This document shows, one piece after another, positions 55,410 through 64,000 of a DNA stretch of 64,000 nt. A program made the translations under genes and the position numbers. Under the pieces are notes generated by a model. That model was not told the DNA's origin. It saw nothing but the letters and a program-made list of their open reading frames with translations, and did no database searches. The stretch covers positions 10,631 to 74,630 of the forward strand of contig JBBRYF010000012.1 of NCBI GenBank assembly GCA_038237925.1, given 5' to 3'. The DNA is from AC-32 sp038237925 (lineage in GTDB: Bacteria > Actinomycetota > Thermoleophilia > Gaiellales > Gaiellaceae). Positions within the stretch are counted from its first letter, which is position 1. Each line of letters opens with the position of its first letter.

Positions 55410-58064
55410 CTACTCGGACGGCGCGGAGCCGCCGGGGGAACTGCCGCCCTGGGCGGCCGCCGGCTTACGACGCCTGCGCCCGCCGCGCGAGCCTCTACGG
55501 GTCTTCTTCTTGGGTTTCGGCGTCTCGCCGTCGCCCTCGGCGCCGTTGGTCGATTGCGCTGCGGGCTCGGGCTGCGTCTCTGCCTCGGGCTTCGGTGCCG
55601 GTTCGTCGCCACCGAGCGATCGATCGGGGAGATGGATCCTTGGGCCGTCGTCAGCCTTGTCGCCGCCGTTCGCGGCCGCGGTCTCGGCGGCAGCGCCACC
55701 GTTTGCCGCTGCGGCCGTGGGCTTCCGCTTGCGGCCTCGCCCGCCGCGCGAACCGCGCCTCGTGCGCTTCTTCGGCGTCTGCCCGGCTGCCGGCTCGCCT
55801 GCCTTGGCGACCTCGGGTTCTCCGGCCTCGGGCTCGTCGGTCTCAGCTACGGCTTCCGCTTCGGCCTCGGGCTCCGATTCGTCGTCCGCGAACTCCGCCT
55901 CGGCCTCCGGCTCTTCTGCGTCCATCGGCTGCTTCTTCGTAGGGGGCTTCCGCGTCGGCTTCTCGGCCGCACTCTCGGCCGTGATCGGCTCCTCGGGAGC
56001 CTTCTTGCCGCCCACGAGGGTCGCGTAGGCGGTGCCGTTGAGCACGCGCTCGATGCGGACCTTCGCCGTCTTGCCGACGAGCCCGGACGCGTTCCCGACG
56101 CAGACCGTGACGCCGTCGAGCTTGCCGATCCCGGCGGCCACGTCGTAGCGGCCGACCTCGCCGAGCTTCAGCTCGACCTGCTTGCCCTCCGCGAGCGGCG
56201 GTACTTCGTCGCCGACCAAGCTCTCGAGCGTGCCCTTGCCGAGCACCTCGAAATGGTCGACCGGGACGTCGCTGCGCGGGACGAGCAGGAAGCGGCGCTT
56301 CGTCTCCTCTTCGATCGCCATCAGGCGCGACGCGCCCGGGCCGATCAGCGTCGAAGCGACCTTCGACTCGAGGTCGACTTTGAACGCCTTCGTCCGCGGG
56401 GCGCTCGCGGCCAACGCGCGCAGGCGCCGCTCAGTGTCGACAGCGGCCGAGGCCTCGGAGAGCACGACGCCGTCGCCGCCGCAGACGGTGCACTTGCGCG
56501 TCAGGATCTCGCGCGGCCCGTCGGTGACGTTCTGGCGCGTCATCTCCACGAGGCCGAGCGGCGAGATCTCGACGACGTAGGTCTTCGTCCGGTCGCGCTC
56601 GAGCTCCGACTTCAGCGCCTCCTCGACCGTTGCGCGGTTCTTCGGATTCGCCATGTCGATGAAGTCGATGACGATGATCCCGCCGATGTCGCGCAGCCGG
56701 AGCTGGCGCACGACCTCCTTGACGGCCTCGAGGTTGTTCTTCGTGATCGTGTCCTCGAGCCGGCCGCCAGACGACTTCCCGCGGCCGCCGACGAAGCGGC
56801 CGGTGTTGACGTCGATGACCGTGAACGCCTCGGCGTAGTCGAAGACGAGGTAGCCGCCCGAAGGCAGGTCCACGCGGCGCGAGAGCGTCGAGCGGATCTC
56901 AGCGTCCACGCCTGTGGTCTCCATCAGGGGCATCTTCTCGCGGTAGCGGACGACGCGGTCGGCCATGTGCGGTGAGGTCTTCTTCAGGTAACCGACGACG
57001 CGCTTGTAGGTGAGGTCGTGGTCGACGAGCGCCCGCTCGAAGTCCTCGGTGAAGAGGTCGCGGATCACGCGCAGGGGCAGTTCGGCCTCCTGGTAGACGA
57101 GCGACGGCGCCTTCGCCGCCTTCGCCTGGGCCTCGATCGTTCGCCAGAGGCGCTGCAGGAAGACGAGGTCGCGCTCGATGTCCTCGGCCGAGGCGCCCTC
57201 GGCGGCCGTGCGGATGATCACGCCCCCCTTCGTCACGTCGAGCCGCTTGAGGATGTCGCGCAGGCGGTTGCGCTCGTCGTCCTCGAGCCGGCGCGAGACT
57301 CCGAGCCCCTCGCCGTGCGGGACGAAGACGACGAAGCGGCCGGGCAGCGAGATCTCGGTCGTGAGCCTCGCGCCTTTCGACTTCATCGGGTCCTTGACCG
57401 CCTGGACGAGAACTTCCTGGCCGCGGCTGAGCAGGTCCTGGATCTTGCGGCCGTGCGAGTGCGTGCGGCCCTCGAGCTCAGGGGCGATCACCTCGTCGAC
57501 GTAGAGGAAGCCGTTCTTCTCGAGACCGATCTCGATGAATGCGGCCTCCATCCCCGGCAAGACGTTGTCGACCGAGCCCTTGTAGATGTTGCCGGCGATC
57601 GAGCGGCGCTCGGGCCGCTCGAGGTACGCCTCGGCGACCTTCTCGTCCTCGACCACCGCGACGCGCTGCTCGCTGACGTCGACCGAGATCAGGAGCTCGC
57701 GCTTGGCGGGCGGCAGCGGCGGGCGACGCGGCGGCGTGCGGCGACGCGTGGACGAGCGCTGCTTGCGCTGGGCCGGCCTACGCTCGGGACGGCCTTCGTC
57801 CTTCTTGGCGTCGGGCTTGGCCTGTTCGACGGCTGCAGGCTTCTTCGTCGCCGCGGCGCCGGCCGAGCCGGACCCGGAGGCCGAGCCGGGACGCTTGCGG
57901 CCGCGTCCTCCGCGGCTGCCGCGGCGGCGCTTCGGTCGGTTGGGATCTGTTGCGCCCGCTTCGGCGGGCGACGGGGCTACGTTCTGGGTAGGTGCGGGAG
58001 GCGCGTCCTGGGTGCGGGCGCGCTCGTCAGTAGACGGCTTGGGCCGTCTGAACCATCGAAGCAA
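55410..58064 (-). CDS. rne: ribonuclease E/G
   Basis: 884 residues. After a basic, disordered N-terminus with RRGSRGGRGRKR boxes (about 45-60), the conserved catalytic region starts near 115 with an S1-like segment (RELLISVDVSEQRVAVVEDEKV, GNIYKGSVDNVLPGMEAAFIEIG). DNase I-like acids are in FTVIDVNTGRFVGG and GGIIVIDFIDM. The zinc link CTVCGGDG closes the core near 555-562. The C-terminal 200 residues are acidic, then carry two more RRGSRGGRGRKR-type boxes, likely RNA-binding. It initiates mRNA decay and rRNA processing. The TTG at 58064 has AAGGAG seven bases upstream. Confidence 0.92.
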   Translation of the reverse strand: MLRWFRRPKPSTDERARTQDAPPAPTQNVAPSPAEAGATDPNRPKRRRGSRGGRGRKRPGSASGSGSAGAAATKKPAAVEQAKPDAKKDEGRPERRPAQRKQRSSTRRRTPPRRPPLPPAKRELLISVDVSEQRVAVVEDEKVAEAYLERPERRSIAGNIYKGSVDNVLPGMEAAFIEIGLEKNGFLYVDEVIAPELEGRTHSHGRKIQDLLSRGQEVLVQAVKDPMKSKGARLTTEISLPGRFVVFVPHGEGLGVSRRLEDDERNRLRDILKRLDVTKGGVIIRTAAEGASAEDIERDLVFLQRLWRTIEAQAKAAKAPSLVYQEAELPLRVIRDLFTEDFERALVDHDLTYKRVVGYLKKTSPHMADRVVRYREKMPLMETTGVDAEIRSTLSRRVDLPSGGYLVFDYAEAFTVIDVNTGRFVGGRGKSSGGRLEDTITKNNLEAVKEVVRQLRLRDIGGIIVIDFIDMANPKNRATVEEALKSELERDRTKTYVVEISPLGLVEMTRQNVTDGPREILTRKCTVCGGDGVVLSEASAAVDTERRLRALAASAPRTKAFKVDLESKVASTLIGPGASRLMAIEEETKRRFLLVPRSDVPVDHFEVLGKGTLESLVGDEVPPLAEGKQVELKLGEVGRYDVAAGIGKLDGVTVCVGNASGLVGKTAKVRIERVLNGTAYATLVGGKKAPEEPITAESAAEKPTRKPPTKKQPMDAEEPEAEAEFADDESEPEAEAEAVAETDEPEAGEPEVAKAGEPAAGQTPKKRTRRGSRGGRGRKRKPTAAAANGGAAAETAAANGGDKADDGPRIHLPDRSLGGDEPAPKPEAETQPEPAAQSTNGAEGDGETPKPKKKTRRGSRGGRRRRKPAAAQGGSSPGGSAPSE

Positions 58065-58199
58065 GTGGAATCTCCTTGTTGGGCGCGCGCGCTTCGCTGA
58101 CCCGTAAGCGGGCGGAGCGCGCGCAGCGTTGTGTTGAAACTCGTCGGCATAGCCGTCGCCACAGGCTAGCAGTGCGGGTGGTCGCAGCCGTGTCCGCGC

Positions 58200-58397
58200 T
58201 CAGGCGGCTGCGGCCGGGCGGAGCTTCGCGCGCTTCGTCTGGACCGCGCGCTGCCGCTGGCGAAGTCTGGCCCACGCCCACGGCTCGACCTCGCGGTAGC
58301 GCGGCTCCGTCTGACCCCGCGTCGCCTCGAGGTACTCGAACCAGGCGTCGGCCTCCTCGATCAGCAGCAGCTCCTCGGCTTCTCGTCTGGGACCCAT
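58200..58397 (-). CDS. 65-residue hypothetical protein
   Basis: ATG at 58397. A helical, acidic first half (REAEELLLIEEADAWFEYLEA) and a basic second half (ARLRQRQRAVQTKRAKLRP). It lies between rodA and rne in the same direction. Conserved-looking composition but no family recognised. Confidence 0.55.
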   Translation of the reverse strand: MGPRREAEELLLIEEADAWFEYLEATRGQTEPRYREVEPWAWARLRQRQRAVQTKRAKLRPAAAA

Positions 58398-58431
58398 GGC
58401 GGGATGGTAGGACCGCGTCCGGACGGACCAG

Positions 58432-58460
58432 TCACGGGGGAAACCCGGTTTCCCCCGTGA
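58432..58460. repeat. 29-bp near-perfect palindrome with 14-bp arms
   Basis: TCACGGGGGAAACC and its exact complement around one C. It could form a strong hairpin in RNA of either strand. A related, shorter palindrome lies at 4158-4182 after the tRNA-Ala fragment, and the bases downstream of both are also alike, so it may be a dispersed intergenic repeat or terminator type. Confidence 0.6.
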
Positions 58461-58503
58461 GCCCCTCGCCAGGTTGACACGCGTCCCGCGCAATTGAGGC
58501 TCC

Positions 58504-58520
58504 GGCGGGCGAAGCCCGCC
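58504..58520 (-). terminator. hairpin downstream of rodA
   Basis: GGCGGGC-TTC-GCCCGCC on the minus strand, 75 bp after the rodA stop. It has no T tract. Probable end of the mre/rod operon transcript. Confidence 0.4.
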
Positions 58521-58594
58521 TCCGCCGAGGGAAATGAAGCTCGCCTGGGCCAGCGTGCTACCGCCCGCGCGGTTTCGCGTACCCGAGGCTCGTG

Positions 58595-59788
58595 CTACCT
58601 GTACGCCTTGGGCCGCGAGGCGCCGCGGACGTGGATCGCCTGCAGCACGCCCATCGCCAGCAGGTTCGCGATCAGGGCCGAGCCGCCCACGCTCACGAAC
58701 GGGAGCGGGATTCCCGTCACCGGGGCGACGCCGATGTTCATGCCGACGTTGACGAAGACCTGGAACAGGAACGCGAAGACGATCCCACCGGCCGCGATCG
58801 CGGAGAAGGCATCACGCGCGATCGCGATCACCTTCAGGCCTCTCCAGACGACGAGCAGGTAGAGCAGCAGCAGCACGGAGACGCCGACGAACCCGCGCTG
58901 CTCCGCGAGCGACGCAAACGCGAAGTCGGTCGCGTGCTCGGGCAGGAAGTTCAGGTTCGTCTGCGTCGCGCCCGCCTCGCCGCGGCCCCTGACCCCACCA
59001 GCCCCGACGGCGTTGATCGACTGCGCGACGTTGTAGGTCGCGCCGGCCGGGTCGGAGGCGGGATGCGTGAAGCCGGTCAGGCGCTGCTCCTGGTAGGGCT
59101 TGAGCACGTGCACGCCGGCGGCGGGAAGCAGCCAGAGCACGCCGAGCACGACCACGAGCGTCCCCATTCCGAGCGCGGCCAGGTGCGGCCACCGGACCCC
59201 CGCGACGAAGAGCACCGCCGCGAGCGCGGCCGTGTAGACCATCGCGGTTCCGACGTCCGGCTGGACGAAGACGAGCAGGATCGGGATGCAGCCGAGCCCG
59301 ACTCCCTCGAGCACCGTGCGGCTCTCGCCCAGGCGCCTCGCGCGGTCGGCCAGGAAGCCAGCCAGGAAGAGGACGAACAGCAGCTTCCCGAACTCGGAAG
59401 GCTGGAAGCGGAAGAAGCCGATGTCGAGCCAGCGCTTCGAGTGGCGCGAGACGGTGCCGGTGAGGAGAACGAGCAGCATCACGCCGGCCGTGCCGCCGTA
59501 GATCACGCGCTTGTAGCGGCGGTAGACCTGTGGCTCGACGAAGAGCACGACGACGAAGCCGACGCAGCCGACCGCGGCGTAGATGCCCTGGCGCACGAGG
59601 TAGTAGTTGGGGTCGCCAGGGATGTCGCGGGCGGTGATCCCGCCGATCGCCCAGAGGCCGAACGCGAGCAGCCCGGCCATCGCGCCGAGCAGCAGCCAGT
59701 CGAGCCGGCGCAGGGCGGATGTGGCTGCGGCGGCCTCGCCACTGTGCGGGCGGAGCCCTCTCGCACGGGTGTTGACCGCCTCGATCAT
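58595..59788 (-). CDS. rodA: rod-shape SEDS peptidoglycan glycosyltransferase RodA
   Basis: 397 residues with about ten helices. SEDS signatures are visible: KRWLDIGFFRFQPSEFGKLLFVLFLA, FVQPDVGTAMV (the catalytic Asp of the family) and PLPFVSVGGSALIANLLAMG near the end. It polymerises glycan strands with PBP2 for side-wall growth. It overlaps the PBP2 gene by four bases. Confidence 0.94.
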   Translation of the reverse strand: MIEAVNTRARGLRPHSGEAAAATSALRRLDWLLLGAMAGLLAFGLWAIGGITARDIPGDPNYYLVRQGIYAAVGCVGFVVVLFVEPQVYRRYKRVIYGGTAGVMLLVLLTGTVSRHSKRWLDIGFFRFQPSEFGKLLFVLFLAGFLADRARRLGESRTVLEGVGLGCIPILLVFVQPDVGTAMVYTAALAAVLFVAGVRWPHLAALGMGTLVVVLGVLWLLPAAGVHVLKPYQEQRLTGFTHPASDPAGATYNVAQSINAVGAGGVRGRGEAGATQTNLNFLPEHATDFAFASLAEQRGFVGVSVLLLLYLLVVWRGLKVIAIARDAFSAIAAGGIVFAFLFQVFVNVGMNIGVAPVTGIPLPFVSVGGSALIANLLAMGVLQAIHVRGASRPKAYR

Positions 59789-61827
59789 CCGGTCATCCGG
59801 GTCGTGGAGCTAAGGCTGTTCTTGAAGAACTGCTTGAAGACCTGCAACGCGGCCGGTGCGGCCGCGTCGGCTCCGAAGCCGCCGTTCTCGATCAGCGCGC
59901 AGACGACGAGCTGCGGCGGCTCGGTGCTGACCGCCGGCCCGTAACCGCACCACCACGACTGGTCTTTCTGGTTGGTGCTCGGATCCTTCTGGGCGGTTCC
60001 GGTCTTGCCGGCTATCGGGACCGGGAAGTTCCCGAACACGCCCGTGGCGGTTCCGTTCTGCGAGTGCGTCGCCTGGTAGAGACCGTCCTGAACGGCGGCC
60101 AGGTAGGTGGGATCGAGCCCGACCGACTGCGCCGCAGGCTGCGTGAACGTGTGGACGACCCGCGGTACCGAGTGCGGCCCGCCGCCGGCCTCTTCCACGT
60201 CCTGCACGAGGTGCGGCCGGACGAGCTTGCCTCCGTTGGCGATCAGCGTGTAGAAGCGCGCCATCTGCAGCGGGGTGACGAGCAGGTCCTTCTGCCCGAT
60301 CGCGAGCTGGATCGAGTCGCCCGGCTTCCACTGGTTGTCGATCTGCCAGTTGCCGGGGTCGGTCTTCGCGGTGAAGGTCCGCTTGCGCCACTCGGGCGTC
60401 GGCAGCAGGCCGCTCTGCTCGGGGCCGACGTCGACCCCGGTCTTGCGACCGAAGCCGAACTTCGCGGCCCAGGCCTGCAGCGGATGCCCTTCGCTCGGCG
60501 GCGCGTTGTAGAAGCGATTGCCGAGCTCGTAGAACCACGTGTCACAGGAGACGCCGAGCGCCGTCGGGAGCGTCATCAGCTCGTTGATGAACGGGTCGAC
60601 GTTGTGGAAGACCTGCGGCGCTCCACCAGCGAACTGGCTGGGAACGCTGTACGAGCCGGTGCAGGGGATCTCCGTCGACGGCGACGGCAGGATGTGGGTC
60701 TCGAGCGCGGCGAGCGCGGTCACGGGCTTGAACGTCGAGCCGGCCGGATAGACGCCGTTGCTGGAGCGGTCGAGCGCCGGGAAGTTGCGCTGCGGCGCCG
60801 TCGTCGGCAGCAGGCCGGCGGCCGCGAGCCGTTTCGTCGTCACGCGCCCGGTGTAGACCCGCGGGTAGTAGGTCGGGTACGACGCCATCGCGCGGATCGC
60901 GCCGTCGCGCGGGTCGAGCGCGACGATCGCCCCGCCGTCCGCCTGCCACTGGCGATGCTGAAACGCGAGGTTGATCCCGTAGCGGATCGCCCGTTCGGCG
61001 GCGCTCTGCAGGTCGGCGTCGATCGTGAGCTTGATCGACTCGCCGGGGACACCGGGACTCTTCGTCTGGAGCGGGCCGCGCGGGTGCCCGAGCGAGTCCA
61101 CACGGAGCTGCGCCAGCCCCGCATGCCCGCGCAGGTACGAGTCGTAGCTCGCCTCCACGCCGGCCTCGCCGATCTTGTCGCCGGCCGAGTAGCCCTTCCG
61201 CTGCAGCTGCTTCAGCTGCGCGGCCGAGATCTCGTTCACGTAGCCGAGCACGTGAGCGCCGAGCGAACCGTACGGGTAGCCGCGCAGGAAGGTGTCCGCG
61301 ACGCTGACTCCCGGGAACTCGTCCGCATGCTCGTAGAGGTAGTTGATCGGCGCCGTGCGCTTGACGTCCTCGCGGACGACGACGGGCGTGACCGGGTCCG
61401 AGCCGCGCGCCTTGATCCCGCGCAGCATCTGGTTCACCGGCACGTGCACGATCCTCGAGAGCCGCCGCAACTCGTGGAGGCGCGCAGCCCAGGTGTTGGG
61501 CAGATCTGCCGGGTGCAGCTCGACCGCGGTCCCGGCGAGGTTGGTCACGAGCGCGCGGCCTTTGGAGTCGAGGATCTGGCCGCGCGGCGCCTCGACGCGC
61601 ACCGACCGCACCTGGTTGTCGAGCGCGGCGCGCAGGTACTGCGGGCCTGAGAGCACCTGCAGCGCCCAGAGCCGGAAGAAGAGCACTCCGAAGACGCCCA
61701 GCGCAACCGCTCCGAAGATCCCGATCCGCAGCGCGAGCTGGGGGGTGAAGCGATACGGCCCCTCGACCCGCGGGTCGGGCGGCAGGAAGCGGTCGGAGCC
61801 GGAGCGGCCGGTGCGCGTGCTAGCCAA
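59785..61827 (-). CDS. mrdA: penicillin-binding protein 2 (elongation transpeptidase)
   Basis: 680 residues. One N-terminal helix (IGIFGAVALGVFGVLFFRLWALQVL), a pedestal domain with RGQILDSKGRALVTN, and the transpeptidase domain with the serine motif STFK (S364), SXN-type and KTGTAQ motifs. It cross-links peptidoglycan in the elongasome. It overlaps mreD by eight bases upstream. Confidence 0.93.
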   Translation of the reverse strand: MASTRTGRSGSDRFLPPDPRVEGPYRFTPQLALRIGIFGAVALGVFGVLFFRLWALQVLSGPQYLRAALDNQVRSVRVEAPRGQILDSKGRALVTNLAGTAVELHPADLPNTWAARLHELRRLSRIVHVPVNQMLRGIKARGSDPVTPVVVREDVKRTAPINYLYEHADEFPGVSVADTFLRGYPYGSLGAHVLGYVNEISAAQLKQLQRKGYSAGDKIGEAGVEASYDSYLRGHAGLAQLRVDSLGHPRGPLQTKSPGVPGESIKLTIDADLQSAAERAIRYGINLAFQHRQWQADGGAIVALDPRDGAIRAMASYPTYYPRVYTGRVTTKRLAAAGLLPTTAPQRNFPALDRSSNGVYPAGSTFKPVTALAALETHILPSPSTEIPCTGSYSVPSQFAGGAPQVFHNVDPFINELMTLPTALGVSCDTWFYELGNRFYNAPPSEGHPLQAWAAKFGFGRKTGVDVGPEQSGLLPTPEWRKRTFTAKTDPGNWQIDNQWKPGDSIQLAIGQKDLLVTPLQMARFYTLIANGGKLVRPHLVQDVEEAGGGPHSVPRVVHTFTQPAAQSVGLDPTYLAAVQDGLYQATHSQNGTATGVFGNFPVPIAGKTGTAQKDPSTNQKDQSWWCGYGPAVSTEPPQLVVCALIENGGFGADAAAPAALQVFKQFFKNSLSSTTRMTG

Positions 61828-62353
61828 GCAGCCGCACCTCCGTCGCGGTCTCCGGCGTCGAGGCCAGTGAGAGCAGCCACCGCGTGAAGGCGTAGACCGG
61901 CAGCGTCAGCAGCAGGTTCAGCGCCACCTTCGGCGGCAGCGCGTCCAGCAGCACGATCCGCGCGGACACCGAGTCGCCGAGCAGGTAGTGGAGGATCAGC
62001 GCGCCGAGCTGGACGAGAACCGTGGCGACGGCCACCGAAACGTACGGCGCGTGGCCGCGGTCGCGACCGGTCGTCTCGCCGTAGCGACCGATCCAGTAGC
62101 CCGCGATCGTCAGCAAGAGCGACGTGACGCCGAGCGTGGCCAGGTTCGCCGTGTCGACGATCAGGCCCGCGAAGAACCCTGCGGCCGCTCCGTAGATCGA
62201 GCCGCGCAGGAGCGCGATCCCGACGAGCGTGAGCAGCACGAGGTCGGGATAGCCGCCGAGAACGTCGATCCCCGAGAAGATCGTCACCTGCAGGATCGCG
62301 GCGACGAAGACGAGCACCGCGACCTTGGCCGGCTCGAGGACGGTGCTGCTCAC
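61820..62353 (-). CDS. mreD: rod-shape protein MreD
   Basis: 177 residues with five or six hydrophobic segments (LVFVAAILQVTIFSGIDVLGGYPDLVLL is the typical start). It is poorly conserved, so the call rests on position between mreC and PBP2 as well as topology. It overlaps mreC by four bases. Confidence 0.85.
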   Translation of the reverse strand: MSSTVLEPAKVAVLVFVAAILQVTIFSGIDVLGGYPDLVLLTLVGIALLRGSIYGAAAGFFAGLIVDTANLATLGVTSLLLTIAGYWIGRYGETTGRDRGHAPYVSVAVATVLVQLGALILHYLLGDSVSARIVLLDALPPKVALNLLLTLPVYAFTRWLLSLASTPETATEVRLLG

Positions 62354-63288
62354 CGCCCCCTCGCCTTGGGGACGAGGACGATCACGGAGTGAAGCGAGTC
62401 GAAGTGCACGAGCGGCGAGATCTGCGCCTGCCAGTAGAGGTCGACCTCGCTGTTGGACGCTCCGCTCAGGTACCCGATCGGGATCCCGGCCGGGTAGATC
62501 GAGGAGAGGCCGCCCAGCTTGAAGCCCTGCGTCACGATCGAGTCGCCGGCTTTGAGCACGGCCGACTTCTGGACGCGGTCGAGCGTGAGCGTGCCGCGTC
62601 CCTGGCCGTGACCGACGACTCCGGCCGCCTTGTGGTCGACGTCGACAGCGGAGACGCTCAGGGTCGGGTCGGTGAGCAGCGTCACCTGCGACTGGCCGCT
62701 CGACACCTGGCTGACCTTGCCCACGAGACCGTCGGCGGTGACGACCGCGTCGTCCACGCGGATCCCGCTCCCCGAGCCGGCCGCGATCGTGACCTGCTGC
62801 TCGAACTCGCTCGAGGGCCGGCCGATCACCGCGGTCGTGACCGGGTCGTAGCCGCCCGGGAAGTCCGGTGTGCCGATGTAGTGCAGCTGACGCTTGAGGT
62901 CGACGAGCTGCGCGGCCGCGGTCCTGTTCTGGATCACCTGTGCGGAGACGCGCTGGAGTTTCTTGCGCAGGTCTGCGTTCTCGGACTTCGCGTGGATCAG
63001 GCCGGAGAACCAGCCGTACGCGTCGCGGAAGGGGCTCGCGACGCGGTTCGAGGCTACCTCGAAGGGCCGCAGGACGGTCGCGCCTGCGTTCTGGACGCCG
63101 TGGAGCCCGCCGCCCGCCGGCTCACGGAAGTAGATCGTGATCATGACGAGCGAGAGCAGCACGAGGACACCCGCCACGGCGCGCCGCTTGACGGCGGTTG
63201 AACTGCGGGAGGACGATCCGACGGGCCTGGAGCGAGGAGCTGGTGACCCCAGGACCGCAATCCGTGCGCTGCGGTTCCTGTGCTGCAC
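62350..63288 (-). CDS. mreC: rod-shape protein MreC
   Basis: 312 residues. A basic cytoplasmic tail, one helix (GVLVLLSLVMITIYF), a coiled coil (NADLRKKLQRVSAQVIQNRT), and the beta-domain with AVVTADGLVGKVSQVSSGQSQVTLLTDP, the family's hallmark. It scaffolds the elongasome. GTG start at 63288. Confidence 0.92.
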   Translation of the reverse strand: MQHRNRSARIAVLGSPAPRSRPVGSSSRSSTAVKRRAVAGVLVLLSLVMITIYFREPAGGGLHGVQNAGATVLRPFEVASNRVASPFRDAYGWFSGLIHAKSENADLRKKLQRVSAQVIQNRTAAAQLVDLKRQLHYIGTPDFPGGYDPVTTAVIGRPSSEFEQQVTIAAGSGSGIRVDDAVVTADGLVGKVSQVSSGQSQVTLLTDPTLSVSAVDVDHKAAGVVGHGQGRGTLTLDRVQKSAVLKAGDSIVTQGFKLGGLSSIYPAGIPIGYLSGASNSEVDLYWQAQISPLVHFDSLHSVIVLVPKARGR

Positions 63289-63334
63289 GAGAACGGCCTA
63301 GTGTAGGCAAGACGGCGGCAAGCCGCTAACTACC

Positions 63335-64000
63335 TCAGTTGTAAGGCCGGTGGTTGTTGCGGCGCTTGGCCGCCTGGCTGCGATGGATCGCCTCGAACTC
63401 CTCGAGGCTGCGGCCGGAGCCGACCGCGACGCAGGTCAGCGGGCTCTCGGCCAGGTGCACAGGCATCTGCGTCTCGTGGCGCAGGCGCTCGTCGAGGCCG
63501 TTCAGAAGCGCGCCGCCTCCGGCGAGGACGATCCCGCGGTCCATGATGTCCGCCGCCAGCTCGGGCGGGGTCTTGTCGAGGGTCGACTTGATCGCCTCGA
63601 TGATCTGGCCGACGGGGCCGTCGAGGGCGCGCCGGACCTCTTCGCTGCTGAGGACGACGGTCTTCGGGAGGCCCGTGAGCATGTCGCGGCCTCGCACCTC
63701 GGCCTGCACCTCGTCGGGCAGGTCGAAGGCGGAGCCGACCTCGAGCTTGATCTCCTCGGCGGTCTGCTGGCCGACCAGCAGCTTGTACTCGGTCTTGATG
63801 TGGCTGATGATCCCCTCGTCCATCTCGTCGCCGCCGACGCGGAGCGACTGGCTGACGACGATGCCGCCCAGCGAGATCACCGCGACCTCGGTGGTGCCGC
63901 CGCCGATGTCGACAATCATGTTCCCCGTCGGCTCGGCGACCGGCAGGCCGGCGCCGATCGCGGCGGCCATCGGCTCCTCGATCAGGTACGCCTGGCGGGC
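63335..64000 (-). CDS. mreB: rod-shape actin homologue MreB (C-terminal part, runs off the window)
   Basis: About 221 C-terminal residues; the 5' end lies beyond 64000. EEPMAAAIGAGLPVAEPTGNMIVDIGGGTTEVAVISLGG (phosphate-2 region), then LVGQQTAEEIKLEVGSA and GIVLAGGGALLNGLDERL (adenosine region) are diagnostic of MreB. It positions cell-wall synthesis. The gene starts the mreBCD-mrdA-rodA cluster. Confidence 0.96.
   Translation of the reverse strand, partial: ARQAYLIEEPMAAAIGAGLPVAEPTGNMIVDIGGGTTEVAVISLGGIVVSQSLRVGGDEMDEGIISHIKTEYKLLVGQQTAEEIKLEVGSAFDLPDEVQAEVRGRDMLTGLPKTVVLSSEEVRRALDGPVGQIIEAIKSTLDKTPPELAADIMDRGIVLAGGGALLNGLDERLRHETQMPVHLAESPLTCVAVGSGRSLEEFEAIHRSQAAKRRNNHRPYN

Overview
The window is about 64 kb of high-GC, densely coded DNA from an actinobacterium, most likely of class Thermoleophilia (Gaiellales or Solirubrobacterales type). 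This is inferred from gene order (mreB-mreC-mreD-PBP2-rodA, then rne-rplU-rpmA-obg-nadD-rsfS), a LexA box of the Gram-positive type, many GTG and TTG starts, ATGA-type overlaps and the protein families present. No ribosomal RNA was seen and no organism can be named from sequence alone.

Positions 1-4200 look like the decayed right end of an integrated element. They hold the tail of a PLP enzyme, a manganese catalase cut off before its last metal ligand, small orphan ORFs, a helix-turn-helix ORF without a usable start codon, an intact tyrosine recombinase, and next to it the 3' half of a tRNA-Ala(UGC) gene with its terminator, which is the probable attachment site. A GNAT acetyltransferase broken by one extra base follows. 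From 4.7 to 15.3 kb come single genes: a cupin, a uridine kinase-like protein, a histidine phosphatase, and a divergent SOS pair (dinB and an exonuclease/GIY-YIG fusion) sharing a perfect LexA palindrome. After these come a 971-residue secreted fibronectin-like repeat protein, a glycosyltransferase-like protein and a Pro-Tyr/Cys-rich protein.

Positions 15.4-33.7 kb are mainly a polyamine uptake and breakdown region on the minus strand. One compact operon has an Lrp-type regulator, PotA, PotD, PotB, PotC, a SpuC-like aminotransferase and an FAD oxidoreductase. A second group has an aminobutyraldehyde-type dehydrogenase, a second PotC-PotB-PotD-PotA set and a 45-residue zinc ribbon. Between them lies a fused two-domain ABC ATPase with a giant FtsX-like permease, facing a CGNR regulator across a shared inverted repeat. 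Inferred flow: putrescine is imported, transaminated to 4-aminobutanal and oxidised to GABA.

Positions 33.8-41.3 kb carry small proteins, a GGDEF diguanylate cyclase, a secreted polyproline protein with a 24-bp tandem repeat, 2-oxoglutarate dehydrogenase E1 and small membrane or secreted proteins. Positions 41.4-51.5 kb hold an AlkA-like glycosylase, then a seven-gene cbb3-type terminal oxidase operon. That operon has an unusual di-haem CcoO/CcoP-like subunit and a 1073-residue oxidase-like membrane protein with an internal duplication. A divergent two-component system follows, with an 11-bp-spaced direct-repeat operator in the shared promoter. The last 12 kb are core genes for ribosome and NAD biogenesis, RNase E/G and the rod-shape (Mre/Rod) machinery. 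mreB runs off the right edge.
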